From NCBI GenBank assembly GCA_964017235.1, contig OZ024927.1:23083160-23147159 (forward strand): 64,000 bases of DNA, read 5' to 3'. Origin of the DNA: Sabellastarte sp. h YS-2021. Lineage: Eukaryota; Annelida; Polychaeta; Sabellida; Sabellidae. The notes under the pieces were generated by a model. The model saw only the letters and a program-made list of their open reading frames with translations. It had not been told where the DNA came from and did no database searches. How positions within the stretch are numbered: position 1 is the stretch's first letter; every line of letters begins with the position of its first letter. The position numbers and the translations under genes were made by a program. Shown piece after piece: positions 48,601 through 57,265 of the stretch.

Positions 48601-49268
48601 AACTACAGTCATTGCTGGGTACATTGCTGTACATTCACAAGTGCGTGAAACCCGCAAGATGCTTTCTCAACAGGATGTTGGAAACGTTACGTAGCGCAAG
48701 TAACCCAGCAAAAATTTCGTTATCAGATGATTTTCACAGAGATTTGGGCTGGTTTGACCAATTTTTGCCCAAATATAATGGTATTTCTATGTACGCTCAT
48801 CAGGTTTCTAACCTGGTACTTGAACTTGACGCCTGTTTGACGGGTCTGGGGGGCAGGTATGGACATTTTGTGTACCACCTACCCTTACCAAGGGGTTTCA
48901 GGAATCTAGATATCGTGCATTTAGAAATGGTTAATATTCTGTTGGCTGTGCGACTTTTTGCCAAATTCTGGGCAGGCAAGCGGGTGCTGGTCAAATGCGA
49001 CAATGACGCCGTCGTTAAAGTCCTGTCAGCTGGGAAAGCAAGAGATCCTTACTTAGGGGCCTGTGCACGTAACATATGGTACATGGCTGCATTGTCAGAC
49101 ATAGATTTGCAATATGTGCATGTGTTGGGTAAGAATAATGTTGTAGCAGATCTATTATCAAGATGGCAGTACAGCCTTGCAAATGTTGTCCAGCTGGAAA
49201 CGTTGGTTAAAAATCCTGTCTGGTTACCAGTGTCAGTAGAAATGTTGGAAATAGATAACAAACTGTAA
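45603..49268 (+). CDS. DIRS-A Gag-reverse transcriptase-RNase H polyprotein (intact)
   Basis: A 1221-codon frame from ATG 45603. Residues 8-23 form a small C-x2-C-x3-H-x7-C finger, and 71-97 a short coiled coil. A Gag-like region follows with C308-x7-C316-x5-H322 and C333-x2-C336-x8-H345-x4-C350 zinc motifs. The RT spans about 780-970, with motif A FKVDVSRAF (D853) and catalytic YIDD at 916-919. RNase H carries D1076, E1108, D1133 and D1183 (LELDA, HLEM, CDND, VADLLSR). The protein would package the RNA and copy it into cDNA. No protease or aspartyl motif is seen, as is usual for DIRS elements, which do not use an LTR-type integrase. The segment 48158-48420 is unusually rich in CGTCA/TGACG. 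Gag and RT being fused in one frame is notable. Confidence 0.95.
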   Translation: MGKQRKNCWKCEEKHYPPTGRNCVKSDIFNSTARSSSDGGSGVAGPKERDSNVISSAPKKSLPTSGSGASEEIQKQILEQLQRVNQRLEVVEDRIETGTHHSRSQHAGASSRKLSSPLHRTVKHVLSDTESSEDESIPSLRHMRKSEKIQRDIDSRIRELEKQSEATGTEAKIKSKRGGNVDVLVKNKVAWPHEAILGGATRARLSYDQLSMSQWVQGFCKNMLDEPDHKIRENMIQYMGELFEDATDFSWQGAKAAHAVLLCEFERGTVNWENTARIDRIRRAHAQKHVNTARSWGKNDKNSKPWYCKQFQAGTCSFAKDHEVNGKTHKHICSFCISQGRFLGHAEKDCIFSKRHNQKKRISSCPSVYKKGGSRCVQQQIFDVNDTMESNCVSDNVNHAVQVVAEVISGQGQTRLTKHTHKSAGKSNTPSNDKQYFQKYRSLSGQCYDTARRVVGRKFYNKNTTPTQIESLLVRPLTHSINIFKANAQKQVARSYACVVKNRTKNQSSSYKYCKGGVFWAKKGVNIPISKTEARTPVGSKEFNTNASSSKQPSRCDRHDTKERGAPHTNVNTLHNGQGAKVRGCESNDMKNEVEYKKIVTETDPITDQVLLFDIRNAEGDKFVNSIIFGDNKKIVTPVECRSYDQWRLQSDMNFGFIPLTDPVLPTTDKVAGARFSDHIQLHKEVRRYNLPNYLGARIPVNSQMNIRAWKDLLGDYWDQQLIQCLEFGFPLGFNRLCSLKHDKVNHKSAVEFPQDVEKYIQEERSFGAIIGPFEKAPIENLHYSPFMTRHKPNSDTRRVILDLSWPRGDSVNAGVEKDGYLGADFKLTFPSIDDLTKELVKIGKGAHIFKVDVSRAFRHLNVDPGDFDLLGLSWNGTYIDTRIPFGSRHGSQFMQRTSDAVRHIMRQRDVSVINYIDDFLGYGTPDVARRSYDALIDVMAKLGITISKKKLVAPTTQAVCLGILIDTVQGTVAIPPDKLQDIKIMIKQWKGKKVCTKRELQSLLGTLLYIHKCVKPARCFLNRMLETLRSASNPAKISLSDDFHRDLGWFDQFLPKYNGISMYAHQVSNLVLELDACLTGLGGRYGHFVYHLPLPRGFRNLDIVHLEMVNILLAVRLFAKFWAGKRVLVKCDNDAVVKVLSAGKARDPYLGACARNIWYMAALSDIDLQYVHVLGKNNVVADLLSRWQYSLANVVQLETLVKNPVWLPVSVEMLEIDNKL

Positions 49269-49311
49269 TTAGTAGTAAGTCAAAGTGTTAATTTTCATTA
49301 TGAATGTGTAG

Positions 49312-50325
49312 CAGTAGCTACAGATACTATGCTTTGTATTTCCAGATAATGGGGTTCTGGCAGAATATTCAAGAAAGGCTGCTCAGAGGACCAAGTTGGC
49401 CTTCAGACCAAGAACTGTTAAATGTTACCAAATGTTGTTTAGGTCATTTGTGGCGTTTGGCATATGTGCTAAAATAAAGTTCAACTCATTGTCAGTATCA
49501 GAAGCCTTGTCCTATCTGGAATTTTTGGTAGATAATGGAGTATCTTCTCACATGATCAGTAATCACGTATCAGCCACTAGGGCAATGTATGTATTGTATG
49601 ATCTCCCATATAAAACGTGGGACCATCCAAAAATCAAGTACTTTGTCAGATCTACAAAGCTGTCCAGGCCTATAGCATTGCCCAAGAGGAATATAATTGA
49701 TATTAACACACTGAAAGCCATCGTTGCGGTTACTCAAAAATTTTCAAACCCAAAAGTGTACAAAGCAGTGTTTCTTACAGCTTTTTTCGGATTTTTCAGG
49801 TTGTCAAATATTGCCCCACATGCTATAGCGGAATTTGACGGCACTAGGCATTTTACTGGGGGGGACATATTTTTCAGAAACAAGGAAGTGCAGTTACTGC
49901 TAAAATGGTCAAAAACTATGCAGTACAGAAATGAATATAGAATGATCTCTCTACCTAGACTGGGAGCTTCGACAATTTGTCCATACCAGGCATTGAAAGA
50001 TATTATAGCCCTCTACAGCCCGGGAAATAACTCCCCACTATTCCAAATTAGAGCTACACAGGGTTGGCAGGTATTGACCGATTCTAGGGTCAGGAAAGTT
50101 TTGGCAAAGATTAATCAGGAATTGCGATTGCCCTCAAATTTTTATACCTTCCACTCTTTCAGGCGCTCAGGTGCCTCATTGGCCTATGGAATAGACATTC
50201 CAGTTAAAGAAATTAAGGAACATGGCACCTGGGCGTCTGATTGCGTTTGGAGGTATATCCGTCCGGAGGCAACAGCTGGCCAGCAGGTTTCATGTAAATT
50301 TAGAAAATGCTTGTATAATGCTTGA
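49312..50325 (+). CDS. DIRS-A tyrosine recombinase (intact catalytic core)
   Basis: The frame is open from 49312, just after a stop, to the TGA ending at 50325. The first in-frame ATG is 49432, but homology with the core-binding domain begins earlier (about 49360-49400), so translation may need splicing, frameshifting or a non-ATG start. Numbering from codon 49396 as residue 1, the catalytic set is complete: R135 (FFRLSN), K173 (WSKTM), H253-x-x-R256 (HSFRR), H276 (EHGTW) and Y287 (WRYI). The enzyme would join circular cDNA to the chromosome by strand exchange without target duplication. It lies 43 bp downstream of the Gag-RT stop in the +1 frame. The 2-kb spacing and order match DIRS-order elements. 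I am very sure of the family and unsure of the true N-terminus. Confidence 0.93.
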
Positions 50326-50357
50326 TATGATGTTCCTACACCTACCAGGGTTTGGGT

Positions 50358-51023
50358 TTGGGGTGCATTTGTATATATGTTTTAGGATTTCAATAAGTTT
50401 TGTTACATTCAATCTTACATTTAGGCATTGTCATAGCAATGCCAAGTATAAATGTTAAGTTACAGTAGTAGGTGACCTCTCAAGGTCAGTAAATCAATTT
50501 TCAAAGTTAAGCAGTCATATGACCTCTCAAGGTCAACATTTCATCATATGTCACATGACCACAAGGTCACGGGCATGACCTTTGGACCGGGTCATGCACG
50601 AGGTTAATATTTTCCATTACTAGTAGGTGACCTCTCAAGGTCAGTAAACCAACTTTCAGTTAAGCAGTAGTATGACCTCTCAGGTCAACATGTCATTATG
50701 GGGCACGTGACCACAAGGTCACGGGCATGACCTCGGAACTGGGGTCATACACGAGGTTAAGATCTTTCTTTGACCCCAGGGGTCAAGTGTGACCTTTGCA
50801 AGGTCATCTCACAGTTTTAAAGCATATTCTAGTCAGTAACTTTTACATTATGTTAAATTTTAAAGAATCAAACATTAAATCTTGTGCAATATGTGTTATG
50901 TGTATCTCAGAGGTGTATATATATAATTATTAGTTAGATTGTGTATTGGTTATACAGAATTGATGAATTGTATAATAAAATCTTTTAATCCTCTGTCTTT
51001 GTTTGTTGGAGTTGGGGACTGTC
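50358..51023 (+). repeat. DIRS-A repeat B1 (666 bp)
   Basis: It begins TTGGGGTGCATTTG and ends GGGGACTGTC, overlapping A2 by CTGTC. It is identical to B2 at 51524-52189. It contains the half-site array at 50473-50806 and a polyadenylation signal AATAAA at 50974. Confidence 0.93.
50473..50806 (+). promoter_or_regulatory. TGACCT/AGGTCA palindrome array in B1
   Basis: Seven exact TGACCT and seven exact AGGTCA hexamers occur in 334 bp. They are mostly paired as everted repeats with 3-5 bp between: TGACCT-CTCA-AGGTCA three times, TGACCT-CTC-AGGTCA once, TGACCT-TTGCA-AGGTCA once. A perfect TGACCCC-A-GGGGTCA palindrome is also present. The array is built from two tandem units of about 155 bp starting at 50467 and 50622. 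AGGTCA is the classical nuclear-receptor half-site; a regulatory role here is inference. Confidence 0.7.
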
Positions 51024-51266
51024 GGGGGCAGTGTCAAGGCATTGGCCCAGTCAGTCCTCCTCCAACAAAATCTTATTTTAAAATCTTGGGATACCAGTCT
51101 ACTTACATAATCAAAAATTTGGGTTACCAAGGGTCTCAATCTTCGAAATCAGGGAGTTTTTCAAACCTATTGGCTAAGAGGTTTGTTTCCTGGCATTTCC
51201 CACCAAAATTCGGGGAACACATCATTATTGAATTGGAATCTGAAGACTCTAGATGGACTTTTTGTT
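51019..51266 (+). repeat. DIRS-A repeat A2 (248 bp)
   Basis: Identical to A1. Its first five bases are also the last five of B1, so B1-A2 reproduces the join of the element's right and left ends. Confidence 0.93.
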
Positions 51267-51523
51267 CCCACCCACCCTAGTCCCCTCTAACCTGGAGATT
51301 GCTTTGGGGGGCGGTCTGGTTCTCTAACTTAACACCCCTTCAGCGCAGGGGGGGGGGTGGGTCACGGCAGCGTGCGCCAAGGCTTGTTAACAATGGTGTT
51401 CACGGGTTTGTGCTCCTTGTTAGGCTCCAGGCTGTTCCTCACTGCCCTCCACGTTTATCTAAAATACTCTTATCTTCTTTTTATGTATATAATTGGGTCT
51501 CCTTGGACAATTTGATCAAAAAA
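51267..51523 (+). other. GC-rich spacer between A2 and B2
   Basis: 257 bp absent from both B1 and the A1 flank. It has a run of nine or more G at about 51349-51358 and is more GC-rich than the rest of the element. In the simplest split-repeat model A2 and B2 adjoin, so this is extra sequence. Confidence 0.6.
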
Positions 51524-52189
51524 TTGGGGTGCATTTGTATATATGTTTTAGGATTTCAATAAGTTTTGTTACATTCAATCTTACATTTAGGCATTGTCAT
51601 AGCAATGCCAAGTATAAATGTTAAGTTACAGTAGTAGGTGACCTCTCAAGGTCAGTAAATCAATTTTCAAAGTTAAGCAGTCATATGACCTCTCAAGGTC
51701 AACATTTCATCATATGTCACATGACCACAAGGTCACGGGCATGACCTTTGGACCGGGTCATGCACGAGGTTAATATTTTCCATTACTAGTAGGTGACCTC
51801 TCAAGGTCAGTAAACCAACTTTCAGTTAAGCAGTAGTATGACCTCTCAGGTCAACATGTCATTATGGGGCACGTGACCACAAGGTCACGGGCATGACCTC
51901 GGAACTGGGGTCATACACGAGGTTAAGATCTTTCTTTGACCCCAGGGGTCAAGTGTGACCTTTGCAAGGTCATCTCACAGTTTTAAAGCATATTCTAGTC
52001 AGTAACTTTTACATTATGTTAAATTTTAAAGAATCAAACATTAAATCTTGTGCAATATGTGTTATGTGTATCTCAGAGGTGTATATATATAATTATTAGT
52101 TAGATTGTGTATTGGTTATACAGAATTGATGAATTGTATAATAAAATCTTTTAATCCTCTGTCTTTGTTTGTTGGAGTTGGGGACTGTC
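51524..52189 (+). repeat. DIRS-A right repeat B2 (666 bp)
   Basis: Identical to B1, including the half-site array (51639-51972) and AATAAA at 52140. It ends GGGGACTGTC, after which unrelated sequence starts. It forms the right terminus, and the transcript probably ends just beyond AATAAA. Confidence 0.93.
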
Positions 52190-55100
52190 ACACAATAGAA
52201 ATTAAGTAATATAAAAGTACTAATTACCTCACATTACATTCAATACTGTCATTGTGGAATCATATTGGATACGGCTGTACCCACTGAAAGTCAGTACTAA
52301 TGTTGAGTCAAAAGTCAGTTCACTTTCAATTTTAGATCACCTTGAGTGCATTTTTGGCTCAGTATGAGTTTTTTTGGTACAATTATATGTACATAGTGTG
52401 AAATATGAAAGCTGCAATTTTTACGTGGAATAAAATTAACTTTAAGGGGAATAATATGGAAAAAAATTTAAAATTCTTGTTGCAACATTTAAATAAAAGC
52501 TCCAATAAAAATCAGACATAATTATGACTGGGACACACAATTGTGACCACCCGTGTAGTCAGTAAGCTTTGACCTCTGTGGTTTTAGGTTCCAATCCTGC
52601 TCTCAGTTTCATTGGAGATTCAGTGAGGATCTGTCCTGAAATAACCTTTCATCCTTGGAGGTATGTAAAACCCTCGAGCTTGACCTTTGATTTACTGCAT
52701 ATGTAAACTATCCCACGGACTTGAACTACTTCCAGTAACTAGTAATTGTACACAGAACTATTTCTTAGGCTGCTGCTCCAAAAGGAATGGTTTCAATTAA
52801 CACTGGTAAAAGATATAATGAAAGTCTTATTAGATAAACATTTAACATAATCTAGATTTACAGTATGATTGATAGACCCTCTTTAGACATGACATTTTTT
52901 TTTAAAAATTGGAATTATATAAACTTTACACAACCAGGGTGATTATTGATTATGATGTTCACTATATCCCACATATTGGAAAAATCTGGATTTAAAAACT
53001 TAACCACAAAGACCAGAGCAAAATTTAACATTTGCCACACGTGACCAAATTTAGCACAGGAGTACTCAGAGAGTGTATACCTCCCGCCACGACCCCACAT
53101 TTCCAACACCTATGGTTTATGAATGCAATAATAAAAAATTCTATACAAATTCTTGATTCACATGGCGACCTAGATCACCACCAAAATGGAATCCTGGTTT
53201 TTTTTTTGCTATTGTCAACATTTTGTGACAATGTCATGAAAAGAGAGAATACATCCACAATTTTTCTATATATTTTGCAAACAGGCGCACAGAGAAATGG
53301 ACCCACAAATGCAAGCCGACAGGAACATAACCACTTTTGCGAAGGTAATAAAAGTGTGTCCATATTCACTGAAATTCGTAAATTAGAAATACTCTTTAAC
53401 TGATCTAATAAAACCTTGATTTTCTAAGACAAAATAACTGAACAGGAAAAAAAATTATGAGAATAAAACTTATTAGATTCAGAAGAATGTTTAAAATTTT
53501 GAAAATGATAGTGATAATAACTCTTTAGGAAACAGAATGTATTAACATTTGAATGGTTAACAGACATACATTTATGATTTGTGGAAAAAGAGATTACAAG
53601 AAGAAGAATATTCCAAAACAAATAAGACTGTTAGTGCATATATATAGGGTCAATGTCATATTTGGACAGATCGTTAGTATTTATTATTTCCTGCCCATTT
53701 AACTTTAGCTGGTTTCAAACAAAAAGTAAGATTCAATGAGTTGTCTCACTAAATGACTACTATGTCACACAGTAAGAATTCATATATTAACTAGATAAGT
53801 ATAAAATTGCAATATATAATAGTGAAAAAAAATCTTTGCATGCAGCTTTTGCTTTGGGGGTGGGTCGAGGGGCTACTTATGTATGGTAACATTCCTATAT
53901 AGTTTTGCAGAAAACCACTTACAGCTGCTAAATCTTAGCTTTTACGCAAATGACAGTAATACAAGAGAATCCTGAGTGAAAAGTCATGTTTATCCCTGGC
54001 AAAGATATTATGAGGTCAAGTGCCAGTAAAATTGAGTTGTTATATATCAATATAAAACAAATGGCTTCAAGGGATATTTTGGGGTTAGTACAATGAAATC
54101 ATCTCAAATTAGCTATTTTTGTCAAGGTTAATACATTTTCTCTGAAAGTAAAATAAAGTAGATATATTTTCAAGGTGCCTTCGTGATAAATGATAGCCCC
54201 CTTTTAGTGGGCTCAAGGAGGCCTGGTGGAATATAGTGATAAAGATATGAGTTAAAGCAACAAGTTTTATTCTGTCAACCACAGTTAAAAAGTTACTACT
54301 ACAATTGTTAAAACAACAACTCCCCCCCACCAGTTGACAAGAGCAGCTGATGCCCTGATTACACTACAGGCGATATTTCTTGGCGATTATAGCAGGAAAA
54401 TCAAAGACTAATTCTCATTTGAAGCCTCACTAAACACCTCTATCTACAGCTTAGCTATACAGGAAAAACTAGGAATTTGGGGAGGACGGTGGAAACAGCT
54501 TGACACAGGAAAGATGGTGTAAAGATACAGTAACATTAAAGCATTATACAGTCACATTATTATTTAACTAAACTGGGAACACCAAAAGACAGAGAATGAG
54601 ACTGATTGTAGTGGAAAGGCAGCAGAAAGGGTACAGAAATGATGACGACTACTGCAGTTCTGGCCATTAAATGGAGGTGGCCTTCATCCAGCTATGATGT
54701 GCAAAACTTTATAACGATTTAAAACCATTAAATAAATCTTTGAAATTATTTATATTATACTATTCGATTTTTGTATCATGTAGGTCTCTACAGTCTAATA
54801 ATATATGTGTGACCGTTTCTGGACTTTCTGTATGTAAATGGACAAAAGTTAATTTAGAGATTTAATTTACAATCTGCTTGCCATCAATGAGGATATTAGT
54901 CAAATAATCATATACACACATATCTGACTATGACAACTTTCAAACCTGGTATATGCCCCAGTTCCTGATGGTAACTAATCAATGTGGGACTAGTATTATT
55001 AACCAAATCAGTCATATATACTTTACCCAGCAGTTAGCATTGCTGAAGGCTCAAGTTTCTTTGCAGTTAGGGAACGTTTTCAGTTCAGATAATGGAGTTT

Positions 55101-55329
55101 CGATAATGTACTCATACATGTACTGACTATTAGAGCAGCATACAGCTAAGAGAATAGTTTCTATCCCTTAACATGTATGAGTGCTTTATGAACACCAAAT
55201 ATCTGTGTGCATGTTTGAAAAGATATCATGCAAATTTGAGCCTTAAGCAAGGCTACCCAGCTGTAGTGTTAATTCAATAGTCAATGGTCTCTAAGTTCAT
55301 CACCTAGTGCTCAGTAGCTATTAGATCCA
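52190..55329. other. Non-coding stretch with dispersed repeats
   Basis: It contains the dispersed GGCGGAGG-type block on the minus strand (53058-53097) and the third copy of the 23515 repeat family (54435-54660). No coding sequence recognised. Confidence 0.5.
54435..54660 (+). repeat. Dispersed repeat family, third copy
   Basis: Same order of landmarks as 23515 and 24605: TTTGGGGAGGACGGTGG, TTGACACAGGAAAGATGGTG, AAAGATACAG, GGTACAGAAATGATGA and CTGCAGTT. Confidence 0.55.
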
Positions 55330-57265
55330 CTGATGTCGATCCGCCTGTTCCAGGCCCCTACTTGAATAAGTTTATTTCTTTTCTGAGCATATCAGAGGAC
55401 AAAATTTTCAAATCAATAAGTCGACAGAAGATAAATCATGTAACTGACCCAATCCCAACATTTTTGGTCTATAATTGTATCAGTGTACTCTTGACCCCCA
55501 TTACAAATATTGTAAACTGCTCCCTATTGGAGGACAGTTTCCCATAGTGTTTCAAGACTGCACATGTCACACTCCAGCTAAAAAAAAGCTGGTCTTAACA
55601 GAAACACTCAAGAATCATCAATCAGTATCCAACCTCAACTACACCTCCAAAATTATAGAGAAAGCTATCGCTGAGCAAATAAATGAGCACATTGCTCATG
55701 AGGATACATCAAACATGAATCAGTCTGTATATAGAGTTTTTCACTCTACTAAAATGGCATTGCTAAAAATACTAAATGATATTGCCAACTCAATGGACAA
55801 AGGTACTACTATTGGACTAGTCCTTGTTTACTTATCCACAGCATTTAATACAACAGACCACTCAATCCAATTTGACTGCCTCCACCATTGACATGGTATT
55901 GATAGTGTTGTACTTAAACCGGTATAGTCATACCTTGACTCAAGGAAACAGCGGATCAAAATAGATGAATATCTTTCAGATGTTTTTAACTCCCTTATGG
56001 GGTTCCGGGGGCTCGGAGGTGTAGCAGTTAGAGTGCTTGCCTTCGACCTCTGAGGGCAAGGGTTCGAATCTTGGCCCATTTGCTTTATGTTGCAAAGTTG
56101 GTAGTTACCTGCCGATGCCTGGTGGTTTACAGTGAAGAATCTTGACCAACTAGTATGCACTGGTTCCTCCACCAGTAAACTACCTGTTTCAGTATGACCC
56201 TGGCTGTTGAACGCAATGTAAAATAAAAGCATAAATCTAAATCTTATGGGGTTCCTCAGGGTTCAGTTTTGGGTCCACTCCATTTTACCCTATACACAAC
56301 CCCTCTTAGTACAGTCATATCTAAATTCAATGTCACCCATCTTTTATATGCAGATGATACACAAATTTACTTGGAACGTGACACTAGGAACTTTGAATCT
56401 AGTACAACTGAACTGGCAAACTGCCTTGATGCCATCCAGGCATGGATGGGAAATAACAAACTTAAATTAAATCCTGACAAGATAGAATTTATTGTAATTT
56501 ATTGTAAGCTCCATTAAGTCATCATTCCATGTAAGTTTTATTGGTAATATAATGGAACCAGTTGAATTGGGCAAAAAAACATTGGTGTCATCCTGGATGT
56601 TGACAACTCAGTGCAAATACATGTTGCTAATCTATGACACATAAATTACTACCATCTCCGGGAAATAAGTAGTGTCCGCAGGTATTTACCCATGAAATGG
56701 TTGTGAAGGTGGCAAATGCCTTGGTAAGCAGTCGACTGAACTACTGTAATCCAATTCTCGATCACAAAAAGGCATATATATATATTGGGAGACTACAAAG
56801 AGTTTAAAATGCCTTATGTTGCATCATGTGCAAACTCAGCACATTCAGTCATGTGACATCCTTCCTGCACAAACTACACTGGCTTCCCATTTGTTTCCGT
56901 ATAATACAACCTTCTTACTTATAAAACAATAAATTTTAGCCAACCTCCATATCTCTCCTCTCTGATTAAGCAGAGTGATCTCACACGGGGCAAGTTTCCT
57001 CAATCAGACCAAACAAACACACAGGAATGGGCAGTTTCACAGTAGCTGCTCCCACAGAATGGTACAAGCTCCCTCAAACCAATAGAACCGTGGAAAGTAT
57101 CTCTGGATTTAGACAACAGCTGAAAATGTATCTATATAGATTAGCCTATCCTCCACCATAGCCTATCTCCCCTATTAGATGCTAGTATGTATACTCTCCT
57201 CTTTCTAGAAATGGACTACCCATTTTTGGACATCAGAGCCTTAGAGAATGGTTACATCAATTTAG
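55330..57265 (+). pseudogene. LINE-B reverse transcriptase remnant interrupted by a SINE
   Basis: In order: DPIPTFLVYNCISVLLTPITNIVNCSL, a YTSKIIEKAIAEQINEHIAHED block, LVYLSTAFNTTDHS (degraded AFDTIDH), then a SINE at 56007-56242. The text continues [32 protein letters not shown] (catalytic YADD at about 56348-56359) and [11 protein letters not shown] decayed C-terminal part includes NRTVESISGFRQQLKMYLYRLAYPP near 57080-57160. Multiple stops and frameshifts make it non-functional. Similarity to the 14.5- and 44.4-kb fragments suggests one LINE-B family. The endonuclease region is missing or unrecognisable, so this copy is 5'-truncated. Confidence 0.85.
56007..56242 (+). mobile_element. tRNA-headed SINE inserted in LINE-B
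   Basis: Box A GTGTAGCAGTTAGAGTG and box B GGGTTCGAATCTT are clear. The body (GTAGTTACCTGCCGATGCC) and 3' domain (CACTGGTTCCTCCACC, AAACTACCTG, TATGACCCTGGCTGTTGAAC) match the SINE family. It is flanked by a perfect 13-bp target duplication CTTATGGGGTTCC at 55994-56006 and 56243-56255, in the GVPQ codons of the LINE. Confidence 0.95.

Larger units (their letters stand above)
44965..52189 (+). mobile_element. DIRS-A: complete tyrosine-recombinase retrotransposon with split direct repeats
   Basis: The 7225-bp element has the order A1 (44965-45212), leader, Gag-RT-RNase H ORF, recombinase ORF, B1 (50358-51023), A2 (51019-51266), a 257-bp spacer, B2 (51524-52189). A1 and A2 match with constant offset 6054. 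B1 and B2 match with constant offset 1166. Both pairs look identical by eye. This A1-ORFs-B1-A2-B2 order is the hallmark of Ngaro/PAT-type DIRS-order elements and is unlike LTR retrotransposons. No methyltransferase or hydrolase domain is recognisable. Intact ORFs plus identical repeats imply a very recent insertion. Confidence 0.93.

Noticed and set aside
49396-50325. Phage or bacterial integrase, hence a prokaryotic window
   Set aside because: Gene context (DIRS RT/RNase H, split repeats) and surrounding LINEs and SINEs show a eukaryotic retroelement.
44965-52189. Direct repeats interpreted as LTRs of a Gypsy or BEL retrotransposon
   Set aside because: The order is A-ORFs-B-A-B rather than a repeat at each end, and the integrating enzyme is a tyrosine recombinase with no DDE integrase or protease.
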